From Micavibrio sp. UBA7689 (GTDB lineage: Bacteria > Pseudomonadota > Alphaproteobacteria > Micavibrionales > Micavibrionaceae): a stretch of DNA of 64,000 bases. The translations under genes and the position numbers were made by a program. The DNA lies in assembly GCA_002482805.1 (NCBI GenBank), contig DLGR01000017.1, positions 27,098 to 91,097 on the forward strand, in the 5' to 3' direction. Shown one piece after another: positions 7,909 through 17,019 of this stretch. The notes beneath the pieces were generated by a model. It made no database searches. It worked only from the letters and a program-made list of their open reading frames with translations, and was not told the origin of the DNA. Positions within the stretch are counted from its first letter, which is position 1; each line of letters starts with the position of its first letter.

Positions 7909-8469
7909 ATGATGATCGCAAGCACCATCCTCCCCGAACTCCCTGAAAACAAGCCTTTTGCTTCGTTCGCCGGTGGGTGTTTTTGGTGCATCGAATCGGA
8001 GTTTCGCCGCATCGAGGGTGTGCTTTACACAAGATCGGGATATGAGGGAGGCCATGTCGCCAACCCCACTGACCGCGACATCTACGGCGGCAAAAGCGGC
8101 CATGCCGAAACTACCGAAATCTATTACGACCCCGACAAGATTTCCTATGCTGAATTACTGCTCCATTTCCTGACCCTCGCGCATGACCCTACCGATGCGG
8201 GCGGACAATGGGTGGATCGTGGGGATCATTACAGATCGGTGATTTTCTATCACCATGCAGAGCAAAAAGAGCAGGCCGAGCGCATGATCGAGGCCGTGAA
8301 CAACCAAAAATACTGGAAAAAACCCATCGTCACCAAAGTGGAGGAACATGGGAAGTTTTGGCCCGCCGAAGGCCATCACCAGCTGTTTTACGAGAAATAC
8401 GAGCAGAAGTATGGCGTTCCGCACATACGTGCCCAGCATAAACTGCAGAAATGGGCCAAACAGACGTGA
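7909..8469 (+). CDS. msrA: Peptide-methionine (S)-S-oxide reductase MsrA (cytoplasmic)
   Basis: Reduces methionine-S-sulfoxide in proteins. The catalytic motif GGCFWC places the nucleophile at C24, followed by the family motifs YEGGH, PTDAGGQWVDRGDHYRS and FWPAEGHHQ. The start at 7909 (MMIASTILPE) gives 186 residues, the usual cytoplasmic size; the upstream open frame runs over the divergent MFS gene and is not coding. No export signal is present. A second, exported MsrA lies at 47.6-48.3 kb. Confidence 0.95.
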   Translation: MMIASTILPELPENKPFASFAGGCFWCIESEFRRIEGVLYTRSGYEGGHVANPTDRDIYGGKSGHAETTEIYYDPDKISYAELLLHFLTLAHDPTDAGGQWVDRGDHYRSVIFYHHAEQKEQAERMIEAVNNQKYWKKPIVTKVEEHGKFWPAEGHHQLFYEKYEQKYGVPHIRAQHKLQKWAKQT

Positions 8470-8512
8470 AGAATTCTTTGCAAAAACAGCCGTTTTTCTA
8501 TAAAACCGCCGC

Positions 8513-9511
8513 ATGACGAACCTGTCCTATACGCCCGAAGTGGCACGCGCCACCGCCCCCATCTGGAACATACTGAAAAACCAGTATGACGAAAGCTATT
8601 GGGAGGCTGTCGCGCCGATCATATTCGAGATCAACCGCCTGAAAAAAGAAAAGAACGCGGTCATCCTTGCCCACAATTACATGACGCCGGACATCTTCCA
8701 CGGGATTGCGGACATCGTGGGCGATTCTTTGGCCCTCGCCCGTGAAGCCGCCAAAACCGAAGCCGATATAATCGTCCAGTGCGGCGTGAAATTCATGGCC
8801 GAGACTTCCAAGGTTTTGTGCATGAACAAAAAGGTTTTGATTGCCGACATGAAAGCGGGATGCTCGCTTTCCGAAAGCATCACCGCCGCGGATGTTCGTT
8901 TGATCCGCGAGAAATACCCCAACGTTCCGATTGCGGCCTATGTCAACACGTCTGCCGAGGTGAAAGCGGAATCTGACATCTGCGTCACATCCGGCAACGC
9001 GGTAAAAATCATCAACGCGATGGAGGGTGACACGGTTTTCATGTTGCCCGACCAATATCTGGCGGCGTACACGCAGACACAAACGAAAAAGAAAATCCTG
9101 ACATGGCAAGGCAGTTGCATCGTGCATGAAAAATTCACGGTTGCCGATATAACAGCAGCCCGCGCGAAATATCCGGGCGTGGTCGTCCTCGCCCACCCCG
9201 AATGCCCCGCTGATGTCATCAACGCGGCGGACCATGCGGGTTCCACCCAGCAGATGATAGATTATGTCGAAGGCCAGAAACCCGCGCGTGTAATGCTCAT
9301 CACGGAATGTTCGATGTCCGACAACATCCAAGCGGCCCACCCCGAAATGGAATTGGTGCGTCCTTGCCAGATGTGCCCGCACATGAAGCGCATCACATTG
9401 CCGAAAATTCTGGAATGCCTGCAAAACGAAACGCCGGAAATTTTCGTCGACCCCGCCATCGCCGCACGCGCCATCATCCCCATTCAACGCATGCTGGACC
9501 TCAGCAAATGA
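8513..9511 (+). CDS. nadA: Quinolinate synthase A
   Basis: [4Fe-4S] enzyme condensing iminoaspartate with dihydroxyacetone phosphate to quinolinate in NAD synthesis. The 332 residues contain AHNYMTPDIFHGIAD, the cluster cysteine in VQCGVKFMAE, MKAGCSLSES, VTSGNAV, LAHPECPADV and QMCPHMKR with the last cluster cysteine. Its stop codon overlaps the start of nadC in an ATGA arrangement. No nadB is present here, so iminoaspartate must come from an aspartate oxidase or dehydrogenase encoded elsewhere. Confidence 0.96.
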   Translation: MTNLSYTPEVARATAPIWNILKNQYDESYWEAVAPIIFEINRLKKEKNAVILAHNYMTPDIFHGIADIVGDSLALAREAAKTEADIIVQCGVKFMAETSKVLCMNKKVLIADMKAGCSLSESITAADVRLIREKYPNVPIAAYVNTSAEVKAESDICVTSGNAVKIINAMEGDTVFMLPDQYLAAYTQTQTKKKILTWQGSCIVHEKFTVADITAARAKYPGVVVLAHPECPADVINAADHAGSTQQMIDYVEGQKPARVMLITECSMSDNIQAAHPEMELVRPCQMCPHMKRITLPKILECLQNETPEIFVDPAIAARAIIPIQRMLDLSK

Positions 9512-10356
9512 TTTCGGCATTGAATCTCGAAGACATCGTCCGCGCCGCGCTGAAAGAAGATCTCGGCCACGGCCATGACATCACCACGGAATGTGTTGTG
9601 CCTTTGGACAAAGATGCGCGTGCCGTCATCAATTCCCGCGTCGACGGACGTCTGGCGGGCGTGGTGGCCGGATTGGCCGCGTTCACGCTCACTGACCCCG
9701 ATTGTGAGATCGAAGTTTTGAAAATGGACGGCGAAGACGTCAAAGCCGGCGAAGATATCGCGATTATCACGGGTTCGGCGCGTTCGATTTTGACGGCGGA
9801 ACGCACGGCGCTCAATTTCATCCAACATCTATCGGGCGTAGCGACGTTGACCCGATCCTATGTGCGCGAAATAGAAGATACGGGCGCGAAGATTGCCGAT
9901 ACGCGCAAGACGATTCCCGGCCTGCGCAGTCTTCAAAAGCAGGCTGTGCGTTTGGGCGGCGGCATGAACCACCGTTTCGGTCTGGATGATGCAGTCCTTA
10001 TCAAGGACAACCACATCGCCTTGGCGGGCGGTGTCTACCCTGCCCTTCAGATGGCGCGCGAGAATGCGGGCCATATGGTTAAGATAGAAATTGAAGTGGA
10101 TTCGATTGCGCAGCTGGAAGAAGTTCTCGAGAACGGCGGCGCGGACATCATCATGCTGGACAATTTCAACACCGCCGATATGGCATCCGCCGTTAAGCTT
10201 ATCAACGGTCGCGCGGTTATCGAAGCATCGGGCGGCGTGAATTTGAAAACCGTCAAAGCGATCGCCGAAACCGGCGTCCACATCATATCAGTAGGGGCGC
10301 TTACACACAGCGCCCCCGCATTGGATATCGGTCTGGATGTAGAAGCTCTGGACTAG
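9508..10356 (+). CDS. nadC: Nicotinate-nucleotide pyrophosphorylase (carboxylating)
   Basis: Converts quinolinate and PRPP to nicotinate mononucleotide, the step after NadA. The start at 9508 gives 282 residues and overlaps the nadA stop by 4 bases, so the two are translationally coupled. Family motifs: LKEDLGHGHDITTE near the start, ERTALNFIQHLSGVATLT, ADTRKTIPGLR, KQAVRLGGGMNHRFGL, LIKDNH and the late ASGGVN. It converges on the DUF1761 gene with a 4-base overlap. Confidence 0.96.
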   Translation: MISALNLEDIVRAALKEDLGHGHDITTECVVPLDKDARAVINSRVDGRLAGVVAGLAAFTLTDPDCEIEVLKMDGEDVKAGEDIAIITGSARSILTAERTALNFIQHLSGVATLTRSYVREIEDTGAKIADTRKTIPGLRSLQKQAVRLGGGMNHRFGLDDAVLIKDNHIALAGGVYPALQMARENAGHMVKIEIEVDSIAQLEEVLENGGADIIMLDNFNTADMASAVKLINGRAVIEASGGVNLKTVKAIAETGVHIISVGALTHSAPALDIGLDVEALD

Positions 10357-10775
10357 AGCCACTTCATTTCAAGAAAGAGAATATGCACGGCGGCGAAGAT
10401 GTAGTATCCGCCCAGCTGGTGCGATGTTTCAATCGCCATCGCTTCGAACGGGTAACCCGTGTGCAGCGAGCTCATCAGCGTGCCCGGCATGGAGAATGCC
10501 ACCCACAGCAAACAAGACAGGCAGAAATATCCCGCCGCGGAGTCAACGCCCAGAAAACTTGCGAGGAATGCGTAGAAGCAGGCCGCCAGCATCCACAAAA
10601 AGAAAGACGCGATAAGAGGCAGCGGCGATGAGCTGATTGCATTGGTGTTGGTGCCGCGCACTTCGCGCCAGCGGCCACCCATGATTTTCGGGTGATACCA
10701 GACGAGCCCCAGTAAAAATGCAAGCAGGCCTGAAAGGGCGAAAGCAGAAAAATTAATATTGATGTCGCTGAGCAT
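10353..10775 (-). CDS. DUF1761 family membrane protein
   Basis: A 140-residue integral membrane protein with four or five hydrophobic helices. The N-terminal pattern LVWYHPKIMGGRW and the His-rich end match what I remember of DUF1761; no biochemical role is known to me. The start at 10775 is preceded by AAAGG at a good distance, while the longer frame to 10862 adds residues without a ribosome binding site. It overlaps the nadC end by 4 bases, tail to tail. Confidence 0.7.
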   Translation of the reverse strand: MLSDININFSAFALSGLLAFLLGLVWYHPKIMGGRWREVRGTNTNAISSSPLPLIASFFLWMLAACFYAFLASFLGVDSAAGYFCLSCLLWVAFSMPGTLMSSLHTGYPFEAMAIETSHQLGGYYIFAAVHILFLEMKWL

Positions 10776-10971
10776 AGTTCTGACCTTTGGAAAAGTTTTA
10801 ATACTTGGGAAATAGTAAAGTGATTTGCGACGCCTTCCAAAATAATTGTCAAAAACCATCAACAGGCCTGTGTTTTAACGCGCTTTGGCGGGTTTTGATT
10901 TACTTTCGGGCCGTTTTTTAGTAAGCTTAAGCCAACAAAAAGTTAAGAAACGACACCAGGGAGATACGACA

Positions 10972-11484
10972 ATGCAAGGCTTTCTTATGAAAGCGTTCAC
11001 TGCCGCGCATGACGCTGTGGGCGCCATTTTCCAAAAAACTACCGAACTGTGTGACTACGTTAACCTCATAGGCTTTCGCCTTATGATGGACAGCAATTTC
11101 ATGCGCATAGACCCGCATACACCCAAGGGTCCGTTGCAAAAAGGTGCATGGATTGCCTATGAAATCGGGCGGCGCAGTGCACTGGATAAAGTAACCGGCA
11201 CTTTCAAAGAGGCGATGAACAATCCGCACGGGGCACCTAAAGTCACCCCTAAAAGCCTTTTGAAAGATGCGGCGGAAGCAGCCCTTCCCTATCTTACGAA
11301 ACCCAACGTGCTTGTACCGCTCGTGGTGGCGGCATCCGCAACGGTGGTGGGCTTGATGATGTACACGTCGGCTACGGGGCATCTGCCGCATATGATCGAT
11401 GATCTACTGGCGCCGCTTTTGGGGAATAATACAGGTAATGTCTTGCGCGGAACGGATGGAACACCGACGCCGCCGGATCCGTGA
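10972..11484 (+). CDS. Hypothetical protein with C-terminal membrane helix, 170 residues
   Basis: Unknown family. The ATG at 10972 is preceded by AGGGAG at an ideal spacing, so I reject the longer frame from 10885. The N-terminal two thirds is mixed polar and amphipathic. A clear hydrophobic helix lies at about residues 113-133 (LVPLVVAASATVVGLMM), then a short Pro/Thr-rich tail. It may be a tail-region-anchored inner membrane protein. It ends 5 bases before the sdhB stop on the opposite strand. Confidence 0.65.
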   Translation: MQGFLMKAFTAAHDAVGAIFQKTTELCDYVNLIGFRLMMDSNFMRIDPHTPKGPLQKGAWIAYEIGRRSALDKVTGTFKEAMNNPHGAPKVTPKSLLKDAAEAALPYLTKPNVLVPLVVAASATVVGLMMYTSATGHLPHMIDDLLAPLLGNNTGNVLRGTDGTPTPPDP

Positions 11485-11489
11485 AAAGA

Positions 11490-12287
11490 TCAGGCCTTGC
11501 GTTCGACCATGAGCTTCTTGATTTCGGCGATCGCCTTCGCGGGGTTCAAACCCTTGGGGCAGCTTTCCGTGCAGTTCATGATTGTGTGGCAACGGTACAG
11601 CTTGAAAGGGTCTTCGAGCTGATCCAGTCGTTCGCCTGCCGCCTCGTCACGCGAATCCGCAATCCAGCGCCAAGCGTTGAGCAGAATGGCGGGGCCGAGG
11701 AATTTTTCGGCGTTCCACCAATAGCTGGGGCACGAGGTGGAGCAGCAAAAACAAAGAATGCAGGCGGAAGGCCCTCTTCCGTCATCGCCGTTCAGTTTGT
11801 TGGCGTCTTCCGGTGATTGTAGACGTTCGCGGCTCGGTGCCTGCGTGTCCGTTTTCAGCCACGGTTCGATGGAATTGTATTGAGCGTAAACATGCGTCAG
11901 ATCAGGCACCAAATCTTTCACCACAGGCATGTGCGGCAACGGGGTGATTTTGATATCGCCGGAATGGCCCGCGATGGGTTCCAAACAAGCCAAACGATTG
12001 CGTCCATCGATATTCATGGCGCAGGAACCGCAAATCCCTTCGCGGCAGGAACGGCGGAAAGCGAGTGTGGAATCTACATCGTTTTTGATATGGATGATCG
12101 CGTCGAGAATCATCGGCCCGCAATTGTCCAGATCGATGGTGAATTCATCGAGTTTCGGATTTTCGCCCGTGTCGGGATCATAGCGGTAAATCTTGAAGGT
12201 CTTTTTGCGCTTCGCGCCTTTTTCTGCCGCGTCGACTTTCTTGCCGGGCATTATTTTGGAATTTTTAGGAAGTGTGAATTCGGCCAT
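11490..12287 (-). CDS. sdhB: Succinate dehydrogenase iron-sulfur subunit
   Basis: Carries the [2Fe-2S], [4Fe-4S] and [3Fe-4S] clusters that pass electrons from SdhA to ubiquinone. The plant-type ferredoxin cysteines are in [16 protein letters not shown], followed by [16 protein letters not shown] and [21 protein letters not shown]. Its 265 residues are standard. It is the last gene of the sdhC-sdhD-sdhA-(unknown)-sdhB unit and is separated from sdhA by an unrelated gene. Confidence 0.96.
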   Translation of the reverse strand: MAEFTLPKNSKIMPGKKVDAAEKGAKRKKTFKIYRYDPDTGENPKLDEFTIDLDNCGPMILDAIIHIKNDVDSTLAFRRSCREGICGSCAMNIDGRNRLACLEPIAGHSGDIKITPLPHMPVVKDLVPDLTHVYAQYNSIEPWLKTDTQAPSRERLQSPEDANKLNGDDGRGPSACILCFCCSTSCPSYWWNAEKFLGPAILLNAWRWIADSRDEAAGERLDQLEDPFKLYRCHTIMNCTESCPKGLNPAKAIAEIKKLMVERKA

Positions 12288-12379
12288 AGGAACCTTGGAA
12301 GAGAGCTTTGGGAGCGTGAAAATTACCAGCCCAAAATATACCCCTTTCCTTGGGCCCTGAAAAGGCCTGCAAAGCTATA

Positions 12380-13093
12380 TTATGCCCCTGTACCGGGCTG
12401 GGCGGTGGGCTTTTCGGCCGTATCGGCAGCAACGATTCCGGTATCAATCCCTTCATCCAGCTTGCGTTCGATTTCGACCTTCAAATCTTCCATTTGTTGG
12501 GGGGTAAGCCCTGCCGTGGCGCTCACGGCACGTTCCGCCACCAAGGCATGCTCGTCCACGTTGTAAGTGTGCGGGGTTTCGGCAACGGCAAAATCATCCT
12601 TCATTTTGTCGGCGAGGAATTCTTCATCGGGCTTGAGCGCATCCGGCCCCACGGGAGGCGGGGGCAAAGGTTCGGGTTCTGTTGCGGCGACAAGATTGCT
12701 CTTACCCGTAGGTTCAAACGCGGCGGGTTCGGTTTGCGAAGGAAGCAATTCGCCCTTGGGTATTTCGGTGCCGTCGGGTGCGATTTGCAAACCGTTCATG
12801 CCAGTATGTAGAACGGCGCCTTCGGCATCGCGGTCTTGTTCTTCGGGATTGTTGGGATCGCGGTTATCGCCTTCGCGTTTTTTTTCATCTTGTTCTTTTT
12901 TGATCTGATCCTCAACCTCGATGGTTTCATAGACGGCGACGGCAATATGCATGCCGTTTGATTCACGCACTTCTATGTTGATCAAGCGTACATTCTTTTT
13001 TTCACTGGCCATTTGCGTAAGCGCTGATGCGACCTGGGCTCTCGCCAAATCCTCACTTACGCACGGCATGCTTTGAAACGATGATGTTTGCAT
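12380..13093 (-). CDS. Hypothetical acidic, Pro-rich protein inside the sdh operon
   Basis: A 237-residue protein with no recognisable domain. Residues 1-60 look folded (LARAQVASALTQMASEKKNVRLINIEVRESNG), then about 130 residues are rich in Glu, Asp and Pro and probably disordered, and the C-terminal part has a helix (LTPQQMEDLKVEIERKLDEG). The start at 13093 has AGGAG at good spacing. It lies between sdhA and sdhB on the same strand, 47 bases after sdhA, so it is probably transcribed with succinate dehydrogenase. No function can be assigned. Confidence 0.65.
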   Translation of the reverse strand: MQTSSFQSMPCVSEDLARAQVASALTQMASEKKNVRLINIEVRESNGMHIAVAVYETIEVEDQIKKEQDEKKREGDNRDPNNPEEQDRDAEGAVLHTGMNGLQIAPDGTEIPKGELLPSQTEPAAFEPTGKSNLVAATEPEPLPPPPVGPDALKPDEEFLADKMKDDFAVAETPHTYNVDEHALVAERAVSATAGLTPQQMEDLKVEIERKLDEGIDTGIVAADTAEKPTAQPGTGA

Positions 13094-13140
13094 AGTATTT
13101 CTCCTGCATTGTAAACGCAGGAAAACGGGCAAAGGTTCCC

Positions 13141-14931
13141 TTAATATACGCGTTTTTTAGGCGGGATCGCTTCGACGTCTTTGGTCAAAGTGTGAAGGAT
13201 TACAGGGCGATAATCCATTTTGGTTTTTCCCTTTTCATCGACGCGGATGATGGAGTGTTTCATCCATTTGTCATCGTTGCGGTCGGGGAAATCTTCCCGT
13301 GCATGCGCGCCGCGGGATTCCTGGCGGTTGACGCCCGAATACAATGTCGCGACAGCCTGCCCCATCAGATTTTCGAGTTCGAGCGCTTCGACCAGATCGG
13401 TGTTAAAGATCAACGACCGATCGGAAATGCCGATATCGGGTTTTTTGTCGAAGGCGGCGGAGATAAGATCGCAGCCTTCTTTGAGCGTTTCGCCCGTGCG
13501 GAACACGGCGGCGTGGTTTTGCATGATACGCTGCATTTCCGCACGCAACACCGCAGGACGCGTGGAGCCTGTGGAATTGCGGATACGGTCAAAATGCGCG
13601 AGTGCTTTATCGCCCGTATCCTTGCCGAGCGGTTTGTGCGGCGATGAGGGGAACACGGTTTCCGCGGCGCGTATTGCGGCGGCACGCCCAAACACAACGA
13701 GATCGAGCAGAGAGTTGGAGCCGAGACGGTTTGCGCCATGTACGGATACGCACGCGGCCTCCCCTATCGCCATCAAACCCGGAACGACTTTGTTCGGGTC
13801 TTTGGTGGTGGGATTCAATACTTCGGTTCTGAAGTTCGTGGGTATACCGCCCATATTGTAATGCACGGTCGGCAAAACGGGGATCGGTTCTTTCGTCACA
13901 TCGACGCCTGCGAAAATTCGTGCGGATTCCGCGATGCCCGGCAGGCGCGAATGGATGACATCAGGCGGCAGGTGCATGAGGTTCAAATGAATATGGTCTT
14001 TGTTTTTGCCGACACCGCGGCCTTCGCGGATTTCCACCGTCATCGAGCGCGAGACAACATCACGCGATGCGAGGTCTTTTGCAGAAGGCGCGTAGCGTTC
14101 CATGAAACGTTCGCCTTCGGAATTGGTGAGGTACCCGCCTTCGCCACGCGAGCCTTCGGTGATCAGACAGCCCGAGCCATAAATGCCCGTCGGGTGGAAT
14201 TGTACGAATTCCATGTCCTGCAGCGGCAGTCCCGCACGCAATACCATCCCGCCGCCATCGCCCGTGCAGGTGTGCGCGGAGGTGCAGGAGAAATACGATC
14301 TACCATACCCGCCCGTTGCGAGTATCGTTTGGTGTGCGCGGAAGCGATGAATGGTGCCGTCGTTCAAATTCCACGCCATGACGCCGAGGCATTCGCCTTC
14401 GTCGGACATGATCAAATCAAGCGCGAAATATTCGATAAAGAATTCGGCTTTGTGTTTCAGCGCCTGTTGGTAGAGCGTGTGCAAAATCGCGTGGCCCGTT
14501 CTGTCGGCGGCGGCGCATGTGCGTTGTGCGGTGCCTTTGCCGTAGTGCGTCGTCATACCGCCGAAGGGGCGCTGATAAATTTTTCCGTCGGCCGTGCGCG
14601 AGAACGGAACACCATAGTGTTCGAGTTCAATGATCGCAGGGATGGCTTCGCGGCACATATATTCGATCGCGTCCTGATCGCCGAGCCAGTCGGAGCCTTT
14701 GATGGTGTCGTAGAAGTGAAAGCGCCAGTCGTCTTCGCCCATATTTCCCAGCGCGGCGGAAATGCCGCCTTGTGCCGCCACGGTATGGGAGCGCGTCGGA
14801 AATACTTTGGAGATCAGTGCGGTTTTAAGACCCTTTTCCGCGCATCCGAAACCTGCGCGCAAACCCGCCCCGCCCGCGCCGACAACGACGACATCATATT
14901 CATGGTCAATGATCTGGTAGCTTTGGGTCAT
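13141..14931 (-). CDS. sdhA: Succinate dehydrogenase flavoprotein subunit
   Basis: Oxidises succinate to fumarate with covalently bound FAD. The 596 residues show the dinucleotide loop [12 protein letters not shown], the FAD-linking histidine in [33 protein letters not shown] with the active-site Arg, and [19 protein letters not shown]. It follows sdhD by 3 bases in the operon. The C-terminal [10 protein letters not shown] and KKRVY end is typical. Confidence 0.97.
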   Translation of the reverse strand: MTQSYQIIDHEYDVVVVGAGGAGLRAGFGCAEKGLKTALISKVFPTRSHTVAAQGGISAALGNMGEDDWRFHFYDTIKGSDWLGDQDAIEYMCREAIPAIIELEHYGVPFSRTADGKIYQRPFGGMTTHYGKGTAQRTCAAADRTGHAILHTLYQQALKHKAEFFIEYFALDLIMSDEGECLGVMAWNLNDGTIHRFRAHQTILATGGYGRSYFSCTSAHTCTGDGGGMVLRAGLPLQDMEFVQFHPTGIYGSGCLITEGSRGEGGYLTNSEGERFMERYAPSAKDLASRDVVSRSMTVEIREGRGVGKNKDHIHLNLMHLPPDVIHSRLPGIAESARIFAGVDVTKEPIPVLPTVHYNMGGIPTNFRTEVLNPTTKDPNKVVPGLMAIGEAACVSVHGANRLGSNSLLDLVVFGRAAAIRAAETVFPSSPHKPLGKDTGDKALAHFDRIRNSTGSTRPAVLRAEMQRIMQNHAAVFRTGETLKEGCDLISAAFDKKPDIGISDRSLIFNTDLVEALELENLMGQAVATLYSGVNRQESRGAHAREDFPDRNDDKWMKHSIIRVDEKGKTKMDYRPVILHTLTKDVEAIPPKKRVY

Positions 14932-14934
14932 GGT

Positions 14935-15324
14935 TTACAATGCAATCTTTAAAATGGAGAACACGGAAGCTATGCCCATAAAGGCAAACGCGATTTTCAC
15001 GGCGATGATGAGCAATAATTTTTTGGCATGGGAGGTTGTGTAATCTTCGATCACGACCTGCAAACCCATAACCGAATGCCAGAACACGCCGATGATGAAC
15101 ATGATCAGCAGTGCGGCGTTCCAAGGCAGAGTGAGCCATTGCGTGAATTCCCAATAGGATTTTCCGCGCAGTTCGATCATCGACCAGATCAGCCAAAAGA
15201 CCAGGGGTGTAATGGCGATAGAGGTTACGCGTTCCATCAGCCAGTGATGCGCGCCTTCACCCGTAGAACCGAGGCCGCGGGCCTTGCCCAGAGGAGATTG
15301 AAATTTCTTGTTCGCTTCGCTCAT
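14935..15324 (-). CDS. sdhD: Succinate dehydrogenase membrane anchor subunit D
   Basis: A 129-residue hydrophobic anchor with three transmembrane helices that, with SdhC, binds haem b and ubiquinone. The early segment GSTGEGAHHWLMERVTSIA and the later HSVMGLQVVIEDY, with the likely haem ligand His, fit alphaproteobacterial SdhD. I start at 15324 because AAGGGA precedes that ATG and the protein begins MSEANKKFQSPLG; the longer frame to 15396 would run into sdhC. Confidence 0.92.
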   Translation of the reverse strand: MSEANKKFQSPLGKARGLGSTGEGAHHWLMERVTSIAITPLVFWLIWSMIELRGKSYWEFTQWLTLPWNAALLIMFIIGVFWHSVMGLQVVIEDYTTSHAKKLLLIIAVKIAFAFMGIASVFSILKIAL

Positions 15325-15334
15325 ATCAAATCCC

Positions 15335-15730
15335 TTAATAAATCGACGCGAAATACCATGTCGCGGCGGTGAGCGCGGCGGATGACAGGAACACAACCCA
15401 GCCCGCCATGATCGCTTTGTTTTGTTCGAGCAGATGCACCGTGTCCCAGATCAAATGGCGGATGCCGTTACACAAATGATAATACAGCGCGAAAGACCAC
15501 CAGAATAAAATCAGTGTGCCGGGAACGGTGATGGAAAAATCCTTGATCCAGTCAAACGCTTCTTCGCTCACGGCGGCGGCGATCAAAAATCCCGTGATGA
15601 GAATGCACCCTGCCGCGAGCCCGACTCCCGTCATGCGGTGCGAGATCGACATGATCGCCGTCATGGGCAGGCGGTAAACTTGCAGGTGCGGCGATAAGGG
15701 CCGTGGATGTGTTTGGGGCGCGTCAGACAT
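15335..15730 (-). CDS. sdhC: Succinate dehydrogenase cytochrome b556 subunit
   Basis: Membrane anchor with three hydrophobic helices and 131 residues. The N-terminal RPLSPHLQVYRLPMTAIMSI, then SHRMTGVGLAAG, and the haem-binding region HLCNGIRHLIWD are diagnostic for SdhC. It is the first gene of the sdh operon, and a good promoter lies 34-62 bases upstream of the start. Confidence 0.95.
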   Translation of the reverse strand: MSDAPQTHPRPLSPHLQVYRLPMTAIMSISHRMTGVGLAAGCILITGFLIAAAVSEEAFDWIKDFSITVPGTLILFWWSFALYYHLCNGIRHLIWDTVHLLEQNKAIMAGWVVFLSSAALTAATWYFASIY

Positions 15731-15763
15731 ATGTGTTTGAGAATCCAGAAATTACGTTGGGTT

Positions 15764-15792
15764 ATGATAAGGCGCGGGATGCGGATTTCCAA
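15764..15792 (-). promoter_or_regulatory. Probable sigma70-type promoter of the sdh operon
   Basis: Read on the minus strand, TTGGAA (15787-15792) and TATCAT (15764-15769) are separated by 17 bases and lie 34 bases upstream of the sdhC start. Each hexamer differs from the consensus by two or fewer bases. No other gene intervenes. Confidence 0.55.
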
Positions 15793-15808
15793 CCCAAAAA
15801 CTTGGGAA

Positions 15809-16333
15809 TCAGGCGGAAATAAACAGCAAGGACGTACCGTTGATCGCGTAACGCCACATGCTCGCCCCTTCCCCGTCCACGAGGAATTTATAGCCCAGAT
15901 GCCCGCCGCAATTCTTACAATGCACTTCCGTGCGCGGCAGTATGATGCCGAAATCCGTGGAAAGCCCCAGTCTTTTGGCATCGATAGGTTCGCGGAATGT
16001 CGGATAATCATTGGTCATAAGTTTGGCGGGGGACGCAAACAGCTCCACACCGCAACCGCGGCAGGCATAAACGCCTTTTTTGTAATTGCGCAGGAACGGC
16101 GAAGTGCCCGAAGTTTCGTTTTCACCCATGCGCAAGATTTCGTAACCTTCATCGCCCAGCTTTTCACGCCATTTTTGTTCGGGAAGCGTGTAAGGAAAAA
16201 CCGCGCCTTTTTTGCGCAGGAAATTGAAGTTGACCCAATCGGCCATCGCTTTGCCCGGCAACAACATCAAAGCCGTGGCGGAAAGCGCACTGCCAAGGAA
16301 AAGTCTGCGGGTTATCGGGTGTTTGAAAGACAT
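15809..16333 (-). CDS. TAT-exported MsrB-like protein lacking the catalytic cysteine
   Basis: The protein has the methionine-R-sulfoxide reductase (SelR) fold but probably not its activity. A twin-arginine leader (TRRLFLGSALS) and an AMA cleavage site near residue 31 suggest folded export to the periplasm. The four zinc cysteines are present: C91 and C94 (CRGCG), C139 and C142 (CKNCG). The position that holds the Cys or Sec nucleophile in MsrB (RYC-N motif) is Ala163 here (RYAIN), and the usual GWPSF segment reads DYPTF. I checked the codon directly: GCG. It may be a binding or structural protein, or use another chemistry. It is downstream of asd and an unknown gene on the same strand. Confidence 0.8.
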   Translation of the reverse strand: MSFKHPITRRLFLGSALSATALMLLPGKAMADWVNFNFLRKKGAVFPYTLPEQKWREKLGDEGYEILRMGENETSGTSPFLRNYKKGVYACRGCGVELFASPAKLMTNDYPTFREPIDAKRLGLSTDFGIILPRTEVHCKNCGGHLGYKFLVDGEGASMWRYAINGTSLLFISA

Positions 16334-16392
16334 GGAATGATGATAGGGCGTGGGGCAAGGATTTCCAATGGAGATTTACATTGCCATAAGAT

Positions 16393-16980
16393 TTAAGAAG
16401 GGGCGCGGCCATGTCCCAATTCTTCCAGATAAGCTTTTTGCATCTTGTGCGTACGCGCCAATGTGAAATGGAAACCCACAATTTCCTGCAAACTTGTCGG
16501 GCCTGCGTATTTTACGCCCAGCTCGTCGCGCAAATACCGCTGATAGGGCAGATAATCAGTTTGCCTGAACATATCGAGCACATTATGCACGACATTGTGG
16601 GCGGCAGAGAATACATGGAAAAATCCTTCCACCTGCGCAGGCTGGAGACTCACATATTCTTTGCTGCGTCTTTTTACACTGTAGGGATTGAACGATTTCA
16701 GGAAAAAACCCAGCTGATCATTTTCAGGGCGCTGGAAATCTTCATGCGGAAGATTAAACGCCGTTGTCAAACGCCCTTCCTGCAAAAGCAGGCGATGTTC
16801 GCCGTCATCCATAACCAGTGCTAATTTTTCGCGCAGGCCATGCGCGCGCTCGTATAATCTGATAAACTGGGTGTAGAGAGAGACAGGAATCTCGATACGG
16901 CGCAGCGGCGTCGTATAATTGAACTCCGCCGCGAGATCATTTAAAGGTCTATCAAAAAGCGTTAAAGCCCGCTGAGACAT
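16393..16980 (-). CDS. Hypothetical protein, 195 residues
   Basis: Not recognised. It is soluble, with no signal or membrane segment, and has no Cys. The middle contains a His-containing helix, FFHVFSAAHNVVHNVLDMF, and the C-terminal part has FHFTLARTHKMQKAYLEELG. Codon use matches the neighbours and an SD-like AGGGG lies upstream of the ATG at 16980, so I take it as a real gene. It sits between asd and the MsrB-like gene on the same strand. Confidence 0.6.
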   Translation of the reverse strand: MSQRALTLFDRPLNDLAAEFNYTTPLRRIEIPVSLYTQFIRLYERAHGLREKLALVMDDGEHRLLLQEGRLTTAFNLPHEDFQRPENDQLGFFLKSFNPYSVKRRSKEYVSLQPAQVEGFFHVFSAAHNVVHNVLDMFRQTDYLPYQRYLRDELGVKYAGPTSLQEIVGFHFTLARTHKMQKAYLEELGHGRAPS

Positions 16981-17019
16981 ATCCCCTACTCAATTTACAC
17001 AGCACTTAAAAACCGCGGA

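Noticed and set aside
8480..8497. AAAAAC-AGCC-GTTTTT as a terminator between msrA and nadA
   Set aside because: The stem is nearly all A-T with only one G-C pair and is too weak to support.
13738..14952. 404-codon plus-strand frame opposite sdhA
   Set aside because: Shadow frame; sdhA is certain on the other strand and the frame shows no domain pattern.
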